Origin: Paenibacillus allorhizosphaerae
Lineage (GTDB): Bacteria > Bacillota > Bacilli > Paenibacillales > NBRC-103111
Assembly: GCF_910594985.1 (NCBI RefSeq)
Contig: NZ_CAJVCE010000005.1
Span: 248,001 to 312,000 of the forward strand
DNA length: 64,000 nucleotides
Direction: 5' to 3'
Each line of letters starts with the position of its first letter. The first letter of the stretch is position 1. The position numbers and the translations under genes are program-made. Below are positions 50,982 through 60,220 of this stretch, piece after piece. The notes under the pieces are model-generated. The model was not told the origin of the DNA, searched no databases, and saw only the letters and a list, made by a program, of their open reading frames with translations.

Positions 50982-51443
50982 TCACCCCATCCAATCCCAT
51001 AAATCGCCGGTCGGCAGCGGAACATCGAGTCCTAAACTGAATGCCACATACAACAATACACATGTTCCCACAGAGATGGCCGCCGCTTTGTACCACGCAT
51101 ACGTACGCATCAACAGCTGCATTAACATAACGGAGCCCGCTGCGATGAAACCCGCCGGGTCCAGCAGCAGCATAAAAACAATGACCGATACGAGAACCAT
51201 CAGTACGTTACGCAAATCTTTGCCTTTGGGCAGCACTTCGCTCCATTTGACCGGCTCGCTGCGAAGCGAACCGATGATATAAAGCGCCGAAAGCACGATA
51301 AGCGAGGCGCTTAGCCAGCGCGGAAACAAGCCGGGGCCCGGGCCGAGGTCGCTGTAATACTCGAATGAGAACGATTGCCAGAAGATGACGCCCGACACGA
51401 GCAGCAGAAAGCCGCCCAACCCTACGCCTACCTTGTTAAACAT
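50982..51443 (-). CDS. tctB: Tripartite tricarboxylate transporter small permease (TctB)
   Basis: 153 residues with four predicted membrane helices (VGLGGFLLLVSGVIFW, LIVLSALYIIGSL, VLMVLVSVIVFMLLL, AAISVGTCVLLYVAFSL) and the LGPGPGLFPRWLS segment typical of TctB. GGGGAGG is upstream of the ATG. It lies between tctC and tctA and is preceded by an intercistronic terminator. Confidence 0.88.
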   Translation of the reverse strand: MFNKVGVGLGGFLLLVSGVIFWQSFSFEYYSDLGPGPGLFPRWLSASLIVLSALYIIGSLRSEPVKWSEVLPKGKDLRNVLMVLVSVIVFMLLLDPAGFIAAGSVMLMQLLMRTYAWYKAAAISVGTCVLLYVAFSLGLDVPLPTGDLWDWMG

Positions 51444-51461
51444 ACGAATCCTCCCCGTTAG

Positions 51462-51485
51462 AAAAAAGGGCTGAACACTCAGCCC
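51462..51485 (-). terminator. Intercistronic terminator between tctC and tctB
   Basis: A perfect 7-bp GC-rich stem GGGCTGA/TCAGCCC with a 4-base loop, followed by six U on the minus strand, begins 8 bases after the tctC stop. Partial termination here would leave more binding-protein mRNA than permease mRNA. Confidence 0.8.
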
Positions 51486-51493
51486 AATTGCCG

Positions 51494-52507
51494 CTATTTT
51501 TTGCCGAGGCCTAGCTCCGGAATGAGCTTGCCGAACAGCTCGTTGTTTTCTTTCAAATGCTGGCCGAACGCTTTGGAATCTTTAATTTCGATGCCCAGCC
51601 CGTTTTTCTTCATATAATCTTTGAAATCCGCTTCTCCCGCGCCTTTGGTGAACGCGTCCGTCAACACTTTTACAATGTCGTCCGGCGTATCCTTCGGTAC
51701 GGCGATACCTCTCCATGTACCGGCGACAGTGACGGTCAAGCCGGTCTCCTCTTTCAGCGTCTTGACGCCTGGAAGCGCATCGGAAGGCTTCGTATCGTTA
51801 ATGGCCAGCGTTCGCAGTTTGCCGGAATCGACTTGTGCTTTCACTTCCGCCGGACTGACCGGAACGGCGTCCACATGTCCTCCAAGCAATGCCGTAATGG
51901 CAGGACCCGCGCCTTCAAATGGAATGTGGTTAAACTTGACGCCTGCGCCTTTCTCCAACGTGACGGCTCCCAGATGCCAGATCGCTCCCGTACCGGAGTT
52001 GCCCAGCTTCAGCTCGCCCGGGTGCGCCTTTGCGTAATCGAGAAATTCCTTCATCGTCTTCCACTGGCTGTCCGCCCGTACGGTAATTGCGGCCGGATCG
52101 TAGTTGATGAGCGCAACCGGCTTGAAATTTTCGTACGTTACCGGGGACAAGCCCATATGCGGCAGCGTCGTCAATTCCACGGTAGCCATCGTTACAGTGT
52201 AACCGTCGGCTTTGGCGTTGGCGCCTTCCGTCATACCGACGGCACCGCCTCCGCCCGTTTTGTTGACGACCGTGATCGGTTGTCCCAGATGCTTCTCCGC
52301 GGCTTTTGCAAGCGCCCGAGCCGTTGCGTCGGTGCCGCCTCCGGCCGCATATGGAACGATCAACGTAACCGCTTTCTTAGGAAAGTCGGCTTTTTTGCTT
52401 TGCGCCCCGCCTGCTGCCGAATCGGTTTTTGCCCCGCAGGCCGTTAGAGCGGCTACGCTAAGTACCATGGAAGCAGCGAGTAATGTACGCCATTTTTGAT
52501 GTTTCAT
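51494..52507 (-). CDS. tctC: Tricarboxylate-binding lipoprotein (TctC/Bug family)
   Basis: 337 residues from the ATG at 52507 after GGGGAG. The signal peptide ends LTACG, so Cys24 is lipidated. Bug-family features are AVTLIVPYAAGGGTDATARALAKAAEKHLGQP (cited to show the segment around residues 45-75), VVNKTGGGGAVG, AHPGELKLGNSGTGAIWHL and FEGAGPAITALLGGHVDAVPVSPAEV. It captures a carboxylate outside the membrane for TctAB. First gene of the operon, with its own promoter upstream and a regulator gene before that. Confidence 0.93.
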   Translation of the reverse strand: MKHQKWRTLLAASMVLSVAALTACGAKTDSAAGGAQSKKADFPKKAVTLIVPYAAGGGTDATARALAKAAEKHLGQPITVVNKTGGGGAVGMTEGANAKADGYTVTMATVELTTLPHMGLSPVTYENFKPVALINYDPAAITVRADSQWKTMKEFLDYAKAHPGELKLGNSGTGAIWHLGAVTLEKGAGVKFNHIPFEGAGPAITALLGGHVDAVPVSPAEVKAQVDSGKLRTLAINDTKPSDALPGVKTLKEETGLTVTVAGTWRGIAVPKDTPDDIVKVLTDAFTKGAGEADFKDYMKKNGLGIEIKDSKAFGQHLKENNELFGKLIPELGLGKK

Positions 52508-52624
52508 AGTGATACTCCCCATTTCAATTTTTGTATAAGAATTCAGACAAGACAAGAATGCATCTTCTTCGAATACCTTCGAGACGAAAGCTTTTGTTCA
52601 TGCCGTTTGCCTGTTGGCTTCCCA

Positions 52625-52653
52625 AGTATAGGTTGCCCGTGCATCGCAGACAA
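52625..52653 (-). promoter_or_regulatory. Promoter of tctCBA
   Basis: On the minus strand TTGTCT (52648-52653), 17 bases, TATACT (52625-52630). Transcription would start near 52618, about 110 bases before the tctC ATG. Confidence 0.55.
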
Positions 52654-52742
52654 TCATTCGTTCCGCTAAACGATACGCAGATCCGACAAATTACAGCACT
52701 TTTGGCCGATCTGCATACGATTTGGACGATTGGACGATAGCC

Positions 52743-52777
52743 AAAAAAGAGAATTCCCCCTTAACTGGGAAATTCTC
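52743..52777 (-). terminator. Terminator overlapping the end of the AraC-type gene
   Basis: GAGAATTTCCC pairs with GGGAATTCTC (one bulge) on the minus strand and is followed by six U. The stop codon of the regulator gene is in the loop. Confidence 0.75.
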
Positions 52778-55049
52778 CTTGTTTGTTCGCTTCTCTGTAT
52801 TTTCCGGGCGTAACCGACTTGAGCTTGCGGAAGCTGCGAATGAAACTGTTCTCGTTCTGATAGCCGACTTGAACGGCAATGTCCGCGATTTTCAAATCCG
52901 TCGTCGATAGCAGTTTGCAGGCGTGGTCGATTCTCGTTTTGGTCAAATATTCGTATATCGTAAAGCCGGTCTCCATTTTGAACAAGCTGCTGACGGACGA
53001 AGTGCTGAGATTTACGAATTCGGCGATATCCTGCAAGCCGATCGGCTCGTGCAAATGCTCCTCGATGAAGCCGATGATGCGTCTGGCGAGCTGATATTCC
53101 TTCGTGCTTTTATGAATTTGTGTTCCACTTACGACAGCTTCGGCCGTGTAGATCAGCAGCTCTTGCACGTCGTCCAAGTCCATCATTTTCAGCCGATGCT
53201 CGGTGTAATTGTCCAGTTCGGCCGGTTTCCTGATACCTCGGGCCATCATGATGCGGGTACCGTCTTCGATGATTCCGTCGACGAAGGTATACACCGAATC
53301 GGGCGCCGCCGGATGCTCGCGTATCCATTGGGCCCATCGCTCCAATACTTGCCTGCACAAGGTGATGTCGGCGCTATCCAGGCTTCCGATGATTTCGCTC
53401 TTCCAGACTTCGGCATCCGCATCGCGAAGACGGTCTCTCTCTTTCACTTCGCCGTATCGAATCGTCTTGTCGTAGCCTTCGTACAGCCGGTTTGCCAAAG
53501 CGATCTTCGCCTCTTCGAACGAGGACGCCAGGCCCGATACCGATTCGACCGCTTGCCCGATGCCGACGGAAAGGCTCATTCGCAAATATTTCATGACCGT
53601 CTGCGTCATCGCATTCAAATCTTCCTGAACCGACGATTCCAGCCCCGGCAAGCCGACTTCCTTTGATTGAATGGCCAGCATCAGGTTTTCCTTATCCAGC
53701 GGCACGCAATGGACGCGCCACTTCGGCTCCATCAGCTCCGACATAACATTCATAAGCGCGTATTGCAGCAGCAGCTGGTCTTCTTCATTGTACGTTTCCG
53801 ACCATTCCAAATAACGATTGATGGATACGGCCGCGGCAACGATCGGTTCGTGCGACCACTGCGCAAAGTACGCCTCCCATTTCTCCTGAAGCTCTTTGGA
53901 ACCGATCCGGCCTTCAAGCACGTCTTGCACATATTTGGAGCGCAGCTCGGGCAAGCTCCGTTCGGCGACGGAGGAGCGAGAGTCGAATTCTTTCAACAGC
54001 TTCTGCACGACCGCTTCCAAGTCATGAAGATCGGAGCCTGACGATGCAGGGGCCTTGGCTGCAATCAGCTGACGGATCCGTTTGATCGGCTTAAAGGCGG
54101 CAAAATTATAGATGAAAATAGCTGCAGTCCCTACAATAATGGAGGCGAGCGACAGCAAAAAGATAATATCGCGAATCATCTTAACGTTTTTCAGCAATTG
54201 TTCGAGCGGAATGAACGAAACCCAGCGCCACCCCGTCATATCTGAAAAAGCCTGGTTTCCGAGGTAAGACTGACCCTCAAGTTTGACTTCGCCGAACGGA
54301 CGGACGCCCAACCAATCGATTGCCTTATACAGCTCTTCCAGAGGCACTTCCGTTTTCAGCTTCGGATAAATGAGATCGCCTTCCAGACTGAAAATATATT
54401 GCGGCGTTTTCAATTGGGTATATATTTTGGAAAAAAACCGGTCGTAATCCACATTCACCATGACGATGCCGAGAAATTCCCCATCCGCAATAATCGGCCG
54501 CAGCAAGGAAATCAGCTCCGTCGGTACGGTATTGTCCTCCGTCCCGAGCGTCCGTCTTTTGATCAGCAGCGGCTTCGTTCGCATCGGTTCCACCCAAGGC
54601 TGCCACGATTGATCGGGAAAGTTGGCCCAATCAAGACTGCCCGCCGTGCCGCTCGAAACAAGCTGCTTGTTTCGCACATCCAGCACGTAAACGGAATGGA
54701 CGTCCTCATCGAATGCAATCGTATTCAAATAGGATGAAAGCAGCGCGGCGCTTTCCTGCTTCATCTGCGGATTCGCCCGAATGTAGCGGAGCGTGTTCGT
54801 ATGGAACGATACTTTCACGGCATGCTCGTCCGCTTCGCGGAAAGCCCGGTTCGTTACGTCCAGATTAATTTGCAGAAGCTCATTGTGCGGCTGGTTCAGC
54901 TCGTTGTCCAATATGTCCTTGTAATTGTCGTATAAAAATAATCCGACGGACGTTATAAACGCCGAGACGAATAATGTCACGTAGACAATCAATTTCGTCT
55001 GCTTGTCCGAAAATAATAATTTGGCTTTCACCCAAAACAGCTTGTTCAT
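52761..55049 (-). CDS. Membrane-anchored AraC-type regulator with extracellular Cache-like sensor
   Basis: 762 residues from the ATG at 55049 (GGGTGACAGG upstream). One membrane helix at about 20-40 (IVYVTLFVSAFITSVGLFLY), a roughly 270-residue extracellular Cache-type sensor (LPYSVYVLD-like segment HSVYVLDVRNKQLVS, LGIVMVNVDYDRFF, GWRWVSFIPLEQLL), a second helix near 300-320 (IIFLLSLASIIVGTAAIFIY), a middle cytoplasmic region and a C-terminal AraC pair of helix-turn-helices (IGLQDIAEFVNLSTSSVSSLF and IADIAVQVGYQNENSFIRSFRKL). Such Paenibacillus regulators directly control the next transporter operon, here tctCBA. The ligand may be the same carboxylate. Confidence 0.9.
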   Translation of the reverse strand: MNKLFWVKAKLLFSDKQTKLIVYVTLFVSAFITSVGLFLYDNYKDILDNELNQPHNELLQINLDVTNRAFREADEHAVKVSFHTNTLRYIRANPQMKQESAALLSSYLNTIAFDEDVHSVYVLDVRNKQLVSSGTAGSLDWANFPDQSWQPWVEPMRTKPLLIKRRTLGTEDNTVPTELISLLRPIIADGEFLGIVMVNVDYDRFFSKIYTQLKTPQYIFSLEGDLIYPKLKTEVPLEELYKAIDWLGVRPFGEVKLEGQSYLGNQAFSDMTGWRWVSFIPLEQLLKNVKMIRDIIFLLSLASIIVGTAAIFIYNFAAFKPIKRIRQLIAAKAPASSGSDLHDLEAVVQKLLKEFDSRSSVAERSLPELRSKYVQDVLEGRIGSKELQEKWEAYFAQWSHEPIVAAAVSINRYLEWSETYNEEDQLLLQYALMNVMSELMEPKWRVHCVPLDKENLMLAIQSKEVGLPGLESSVQEDLNAMTQTVMKYLRMSLSVGIGQAVESVSGLASSFEEAKIALANRLYEGYDKTIRYGEVKERDRLRDADAEVWKSEIIGSLDSADITLCRQVLERWAQWIREHPAAPDSVYTFVDGIIEDGTRIMMARGIRKPAELDNYTEHRLKMMDLDDVQELLIYTAEAVVSGTQIHKSTKEYQLARRIIGFIEEHLHEPIGLQDIAEFVNLSTSSVSSLFKMETGFTIYEYLTKTRIDHACKLLSTTDLKIADIAVQVGYQNENSFIRSFRKLKSVTPGKYREANKQGEFPS

Positions 55050-55273
55050 CCTGTCACCCGGTCTATGCTGACTTATAATCCGCAATATAGAATACCACAA
55101 AAAAAGCCGTGAATGTAAGTCGAAGCGCCGCCACCCGGCCTGATTACACCGAGGGTCGAGCGATGTTCCCCGTCTCAGGTCCAGATGCAATCCGTTCCCG
55201 GGACGGTGTTGCCGCAGCGGTCCGAAAGCTACACTGGTTAACGTAAAGTTCAATAACCAGGGGGAATTTCATT

Positions 55274-57373
55274 GTGTATTCGATATTGATGATGACCGAG
55301 CTCGGATGCTTGCTTCTTTTGTTTCTTTTAGCCTGCATCGCAGGAATGAAAGCTTCGCGTCTTGTTTACAACGCCCAAGGAGCAAAGCTGCACCGCAAAG
55401 CGGGCAAACAGGCGCTATGGGCCGTTTGGCTTACCGTGGTCGCGGCGGGGATCGCAACGGTCATCGGCCGTATGGTTTATACGCTGGACGCGGTGTTCTG
55501 GTACGACCGCGCATATGTGCATGCGCCGCTGATCGTCATTCCCGTATTGCTTGTCCTGTTCCTCGCGGTGCCGAAGCTCCTGCGGCTGCGCAAGGAAACA
55601 AAGCAAGCGCCGGAAGCGCCGGAAGCACCGCTTGCGCCGGCCGTGCGGGGACTGGCCGCGGATCCGGGGCTGATCGTTCCGTTTCAGGCGACGGCCTTGG
55701 GCGCCCTCGTTTCCTTTTATTTTGCTTTCGCACCGCCCTTTCCATTCCTGTGGATCCATTTGATTCCGGTCGCCGCGTTCCTGCTGGCGGTTATCGCGCT
55801 TTGGATCCGGCATACGCTGCGCAAGCGGCAAGTCAGCCGCGCCGATAAGGAAGTGCGCTTGCGTCCTTGGCTGTCGCTACTGGGCAGCGTTGTCGTGCTG
55901 GGCATCATCGTTGCCGCTGGCATCGGTTTGTTTGACTGGGCGAGGCAAAACAGCGTTCTGCCCGCCCGGATGGATATGATGTCCGGGACCGTCGATTACG
56001 GCGGCGGCACCGCGCTGTCCCACGATCACAGCCATCACCAAACTTCCGGCAGCGGAAGCACGGCCGCCGCATCGGTATCCGTCACGCAATTGACCGGGCC
56101 CCGTACGGGCATTCCGGATAAGAAATTCACTTTGACGGCGGAGAAGAAAACGGTGCAGCTCAGCTCGGGCAAGACGGTTGACGCCTGGACGTTCAACGGT
56201 CAAATCCCCGGCCCCGAGCTTCGCATGAAGGAGGGCGATCTCGTCGAAGTGACGCTGATCAATAAAGATGTGGACCAAGGCGCAACCATTCACTGGCATG
56301 GCCTCGATGTGCCGAACGCCGAAGACGGCGTAGCCGGAGCCACGCAGGACGCCGTCATGCCGGGGGAATCGCATACGTACCGTTTCATCGCGGAGCAGAC
56401 CGGCACGTTCTGGTATCACTCGCATCAGCAGTCGAAAGAAGCCGTGCAAAAAGGACTGTTCGGACCGCTGGTCGTCGAGCCGCTGGTCGGCGCCGATCCG
56501 AAGGTGATGGACGTGACGATCATTACGCACCGCTGGAACGATACGTTAGCCATCGGCTCTTCCGATAAAATCGAGCGGATGAACATCGCGCCGGGAACCC
56601 CCGTGCGGCTGAGGCTCATCAATACGGACGATTGGTCGCGGCAGCAATATACGCTGATCGGCGCGCCGTTCCAGGTCGCGGCGATCGACGGGACGGAATT
56701 GCATCAGCCCGGCACGCTGCAGAACACGCGTCTCGAACTGACGACAGGCGGACGTTACGATATCACGTTCGTCATGCCAAGCACGCCCGTTTATCTCGGC
56801 GTCGGCGCGAAAAGCAAAATCGGCCTGTTCATGAGCTCCGACGGCGCGGGGAGTATCCCTGAAATCCCGACTGCCTTGGCATCCTTCGACCCGGCGGCTT
56901 ACGGCGGACAAATGGCGACGCCGTTCGATGCCGACAGCAAATTCGACCGGCAGTTTACGATGATTTTAGATAACAAATTGGGATTTTTCAACGGGACATT
57001 TGAAACCTTGTACACGATTAACGGCGAAGTGTTCCCGAATACGCCGATGTTTATGGTTCGCGAAGGAGAGCTGGTGAAGACGACAATCGTGAACCGGGGC
57101 GCGGTCGATCACCCGATGCATTTGCACGGCCACCATATGCTGGTCCTGTCCCGCAACGGCAAGCCGGTTCAAGGAACATGGTGGTCGGATACGCTCGATG
57201 TGCTGCCGGGGGATTCCTATGAAGTGGCGTTCCGCGCGGACAATCCCGGCATTTGGATGGATCATTGCCATAATCTGACCCACGCGGCGGTAGGCATGAC
57301 AATGCATCTGACGTACGAAGGGGTAAGTACGCCGTACGCTGTCGGCAGCGATACCCGCAATCATCCGGAGTAA
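55274..57373 (+). CDS. Multicopper oxidase fused to a six-helix N-terminal membrane domain
   Basis: 699 residues from a GTG at 55274 (AGGGGGA 10 bases upstream). About six membrane helices occupy residues 1-220, followed by a His-rich linker (SHDHSHHQ). The oxidase part has all copper sites: TIHWHG, FWYHSHQQ, HPMHLHGHHM and the type 1 segment HCHNLTHAAVGM with axial Met. It should oxidise metal ions or phenolics at the outer face of the membrane, using oxygen. The arrangement, with the copper domain C-terminal to membrane helices, is longer than a laccase or CotA (about 510). No copper regulator or chaperone is next to it. Confidence 0.9.
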   Translation: MYSILMMTELGCLLLLFLLACIAGMKASRLVYNAQGAKLHRKAGKQALWAVWLTVVAAGIATVIGRMVYTLDAVFWYDRAYVHAPLIVIPVLLVLFLAVPKLLRLRKETKQAPEAPEAPLAPAVRGLAADPGLIVPFQATALGALVSFYFAFAPPFPFLWIHLIPVAAFLLAVIALWIRHTLRKRQVSRADKEVRLRPWLSLLGSVVVLGIIVAAGIGLFDWARQNSVLPARMDMMSGTVDYGGGTALSHDHSHHQTSGSGSTAAASVSVTQLTGPRTGIPDKKFTLTAEKKTVQLSSGKTVDAWTFNGQIPGPELRMKEGDLVEVTLINKDVDQGATIHWHGLDVPNAEDGVAGATQDAVMPGESHTYRFIAEQTGTFWYHSHQQSKEAVQKGLFGPLVVEPLVGADPKVMDVTIITHRWNDTLAIGSSDKIERMNIAPGTPVRLRLINTDDWSRQQYTLIGAPFQVAAIDGTELHQPGTLQNTRLELTTGGRYDITFVMPSTPVYLGVGAKSKIGLFMSSDGAGSIPEIPTALASFDPAAYGGQMATPFDADSKFDRQFTMILDNKLGFFNGTFETLYTINGEVFPNTPMFMVREGELVKTTIVNRGAVDHPMHLHGHHMLVLSRNGKPVQGTWWSDTLDVLPGDSYEVAFRADNPGIWMDHCHNLTHAAVGMTMHLTYEGVSTPYAVGSDTRNHPE

Positions 57374-57552
57374 AGCGACACGTTCGCGAGATTCGGACAT
57401 CTGATGGAAAATGACAGCTAATAAGCTAGTAAACCATGTGCCGGCACGTATGTCTATAGGACATATGTATAAAGTTAATACAATTTATATATTTCATGGA
57501 TAAGCGCCATACCATTACAATGGAACTAACATTCGAATGGGAGGCAAGATCG

Positions 57553-58230
57553 ATGAACCAATCCGTCAAAAAGCTATTCGACGCCATTGCCGGCGAGTAC
57601 GACCGGCAGCGAAAACAGTTGATCCCTTGCTTTGACGATTTTTACGGCATGGCGTTGTCGCTGGTCGAGACCGATAACACGGCCCCGCGTATCCTAGATT
57701 TAGGCGCAGGCACCGGGCTGTTCTCCGGCATGGTTCTGCAAAAATACCCGAACGCCAAGCTGACGCTTATGGATGTGAGCGATCAAATGCTGGAGGGGGC
57801 GCGCCGGCGGTTTGCTCAAAACGACAGCATCCGGTATATCGTCGGTGATTATTCCGAGTATCCGTTCGCCGAGAAGTACGATATCGTCATCTCATCGTTA
57901 TCGATCCACCACTTGACTCATCCGGCCAAACGGCAGCTGTTCGCCGCGGTATATCGGCTTCTGATCGAAGGCGGCGTATTCGTCAATGCCGACCAGGTCG
58001 AAGGCAACCATCCGCACACGGATCGGTACTATAGACAGCGCTGGCTGACGTCTATTCACGACAGCGGGCTCGCGAAGGAAGCAATCGACGCATCGATCGA
58101 GAGAAGAAAGCTCGACATCAACGCCAAAGTCTCGGATCAAATCGCTTGGATGGAGCAAGCCGGATTTGATGAGGTGGACTGCATGTATAAGTATTTGGAT
58201 TTCGCCGTCTTTTATGGCAGAAAGAAATAA
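57553..58230 (+). CDS. Class I SAM-dependent methyltransferase
   Basis: 225 residues from the ATG at 57553 after GGGAGG; an in-frame start at 57496 lacks a site. Motif I is RILDLGAGTGLFSG, then LTLMDVSDQMLEGARRRF, IVGDYSEYPFAEKYDIVISSLSIHHL (cited in part) and RLLIEGGVFVNADQV. This is the UbiE/COQ5-like or smtA-type group of small-molecule methyltransferases. Substrate unknown. It is a single gene with a strong terminator. Confidence 0.9.
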   Translation: MNQSVKKLFDAIAGEYDRQRKQLIPCFDDFYGMALSLVETDNTAPRILDLGAGTGLFSGMVLQKYPNAKLTLMDVSDQMLEGARRRFAQNDSIRYIVGDYSEYPFAEKYDIVISSLSIHHLTHPAKRQLFAAVYRLLIEGGVFVNADQVEGNHPHTDRYYRQRWLTSIHDSGLAKEAIDASIERRKLDINAKVSDQIAWMEQAGFDEVDCMYKYLDFAVFYGRKK

Positions 58231-58269
58231 AATTAATTTCAAATAAAGCTTATAGAAAACGACAGTACG

Positions 58270-58320
58270 AAACCTGCATCAAGGAACGCTTAAGACGCGT
58301 TCTTGGATGCAGGTTTTTTT
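58270..58320 (+). terminator. Strong terminator after the methyltransferase gene
   Basis: AAACCTGCATC-AGGAACGC pairs with GCGTTCT-GGATGCAGGTTT (about 19 bp with one or two mismatches) around a 7-base loop, and ends in TTTTTTT. Confidence 0.9.
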
Positions 58321-58374
58321 GCGCCTATCTCGCGCCGTTTTCCAAACGTTTTCGCTTTTTGTTTGAAAAATATC

Positions 58375-58411
58375 TTGATAAAACTTAGATGTTGTTTTAT
58401 TATGTCTAAGT
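58375..58411 (+). promoter_or_regulatory. Promoter of the first MFS gene with an inverted repeat over it
   Basis: TTGATA (58375-58380), 17 bases, TATTAT (58398-58403). ACTTAGA (58383-58389) and TCTAAGT (58405-58411) form a 7-base inverted repeat that brackets the -10 box, a position suited to repressor binding. No regulator gene is adjacent on this side. Confidence 0.6.
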
Positions 58412-58475
58412 ATTAATAGACAATATCAATATATATCTGTTTATTAACCTACTACATTGAAAGGATGCCACACAG

Positions 58476-59678
58476 ATGTTAAACAATCGTTATGTTCGTA
58501 CTATTTTGTTATCGCGCGTACTCTTGCAGCTTGGAATTTGGGTCAGAAATTTTGCTATTTTGTTGTATGTGACCGACTTGACCCATAATGATCCCAATTA
58601 TGTTTCGCTTATTTCCATTGCGGAATTCGCGCCTATTTTTATTTTTGCCATTATCGGAGGAACGTTCGCCGACCGGTGGCAGCCCAAACGAACGATGGTC
58701 TGGTGCGATTTGTTATCAGCTTTATCCGTATTTGTCGTCCTCGGCGTTCTTGCGTTTGGATCTTGGTATTTCTTGCTTGCAGGCACGTTTGTTTCCGCAG
58801 TATTATCCCAATTCTCGCAGCCTTCGGCGATGAAATTGTATAAGCGGCATGTATCCGCGGAGCAGCTGCAGCGTGTCATGGCGATGTCCCAGTCGCTCAT
58901 GGCCATCTTCATGGTCATCGGCCCGGTCATAGGCACATTCGTGTATCAACAATATGGAATTGAGGTTTCGCTTATCGTGACGGGAATCGTTTTTTTCGGC
59001 TCTGCACTGATCCTAATGTCCCTCCCACGCGATGCGGAGGAAGCGAATTCGAAGGAAACGCCGGACTTTACAAAGGAGTTGACAGCGGGGCTGCGTTATG
59101 TGTGGAACAGCAGCGCACTTCGAACGCTCGGCATCGTCTTTTCCGTAGCCGGGCTTGCGGCCGGCTTGGTTCAGCCGCTGGCAGTGTTTATTGTCATGGA
59201 GAATTTGGGCCAGGACAAAGCATTCCTGCAGTGGCTGCTCATGGCAAACGGCGCTGCCATGCTCGTCGGCGGGGGCCTCATCATGGCGATCGCGAGGAAG
59301 TTAAAGCCGCAAACGCTGCTTGCCATGGGCTTAGTTGTCAGTTCACTTAGCACCCTCGGGGTCGGATGGTCGACGAGCATACCGCTTACGTTTCTGCTGC
59401 AAATTTTGAACGGCCTATTTTACCCTTGCGTACACATCGGCATTCAAACGCTTCTATTGAATCATACCAAAGGCGCGTTTGTAGGCAGGGTCGGCGGCGC
59501 CATTACGCCGGTCTTTATGGGGATGATGGTGATCGGCATGTCGCTGGCCGGCTATCTGAAAGATGCTTTATCTTTGTTGCCCGTATACGCGGCAAGCGGC
59601 GTTCTGCTGTTGCTCGGCGCGCTGCTCTTGCTTCCGCTGCTGCAAACCAGACGCCAAACCGAAAAAGTTTCCGGCTGA
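58476..59678 (+). CDS. MFS transporter, macrolide-efflux (MefA-like) type
   Basis: 400 residues with 12 predicted membrane helices. It begins VRTILLSRVLLQLGIWVRNFAILLYVTDL and has FAIIGGTFADRWQPKRTMVWCDLLSALSVF (both cited in part), the motif A region of DHA3-type exporters. The end is hydrophobic with a short basic tail QTRRQTEKVSG. AAAGGATG precedes the ATG. Likely an antibiotic or small-molecule exporter; the substrate is unknown. Confidence 0.88.
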   Translation: MLNNRYVRTILLSRVLLQLGIWVRNFAILLYVTDLTHNDPNYVSLISIAEFAPIFIFAIIGGTFADRWQPKRTMVWCDLLSALSVFVVLGVLAFGSWYFLLAGTFVSAVLSQFSQPSAMKLYKRHVSAEQLQRVMAMSQSLMAIFMVIGPVIGTFVYQQYGIEVSLIVTGIVFFGSALILMSLPRDAEEANSKETPDFTKELTAGLRYVWNSSALRTLGIVFSVAGLAAGLVQPLAVFIVMENLGQDKAFLQWLLMANGAAMLVGGGLIMAIARKLKPQTLLAMGLVVSSLSTLGVGWSTSIPLTFLLQILNGLFYPCVHIGIQTLLLNHTKGAFVGRVGGAITPVFMGMMVIGMSLAGYLKDALSLLPVYAASGVLLLLGALLLLPLLQTRRQTEKVSG

Positions 59679-59720
59679 ACCGTGCCTGCATGTCCGGTTC
59701 GCACCGCTCTCGTCTAACGC

Positions 59721-59770
59721 AAAAAGGCCCGATTCGCTTGTAACTCGCTCAAGCAAACCGGGTCTATTTG
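59721..59770. terminator. Bidirectional terminator between the MFS and HxlR genes
   Basis: Arms GGCCCGATTCGCTTG and CAAGCAAACCGGGTC pair imperfectly. A run of five A at 59721 gives the minus-strand U-tract for the HxlR gene; plus-strand reading ends in CTATTTG. Confidence 0.65.
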
Positions 59771-59809
59771 TTATCGCATAAGCTGCTGTTGTTTCCATCC
59801 ATTTTGCAT

Positions 59810-60175
59810 TCACGTCTGATTCAGCACATTATCTTCCAATACGGCGAATTTATCGCCGTATTCTTTAATAATATGCTTCTCTCCCCAAGCGCATAGCGCA
59901 TCCAATGCCGGCTTTAGGCTCCAACCGTATTCCGTCAGTTCGTACTCCACTTTCGGCGGAACTTGATTATAGCTGATCCGGTTGACGATCCCGTCCTGCT
60001 CCAATTCTCTTAGCTGCTGAGTCAGCATTTTCTGGGTAATTCCGGGCATGCCGCGCTTTAGATCACTTGTCCGTTTTTTCCCATGCGTCAAATAACAAAG
60101 GATCACGCACTTCCATTTCCCTCCGATGACCTCCAGGGTCGCTTCTACAGAGATGTTGTATTTCTTCTCGGCCAC
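59810..60175 (-). CDS. HxlR-family winged-helix regulator lacking the conserved Cys
   Basis: 121 residues from a GTG at 60175, 9 bases after GGGAGGG. Family segments ATLEVIGGKWKCVILCYLTHG, RTSDLKRGMPGITQKMLTQQLRELEQDG and QVPPKVEYELTEYG are all present. At the N-terminus NISVEAT stands where most relatives have CPVE/CPVEAT, so the sensing Cys is missing; Cys24 and Cys28 in the next helix are the only other candidates in that region. It is divergent from an MFS/aldo-keto reductase pair with palindromes between them, and probably controls those genes. Confidence 0.9.
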   Translation of the reverse strand: MAEKKYNISVEATLEVIGGKWKCVILCYLTHGKKRTSDLKRGMPGITQKMLTQQLRELEQDGIVNRISYNQVPPKVEYELTEYGWSLKPALDALCAWGEKHIIKEYGDKFAVLEDNVLNQT

Positions 60176-60220
60176 AGCCTGTCCCTCCCGTATAAGATAG
60201 GCACTTTTAAGTATCTACAG

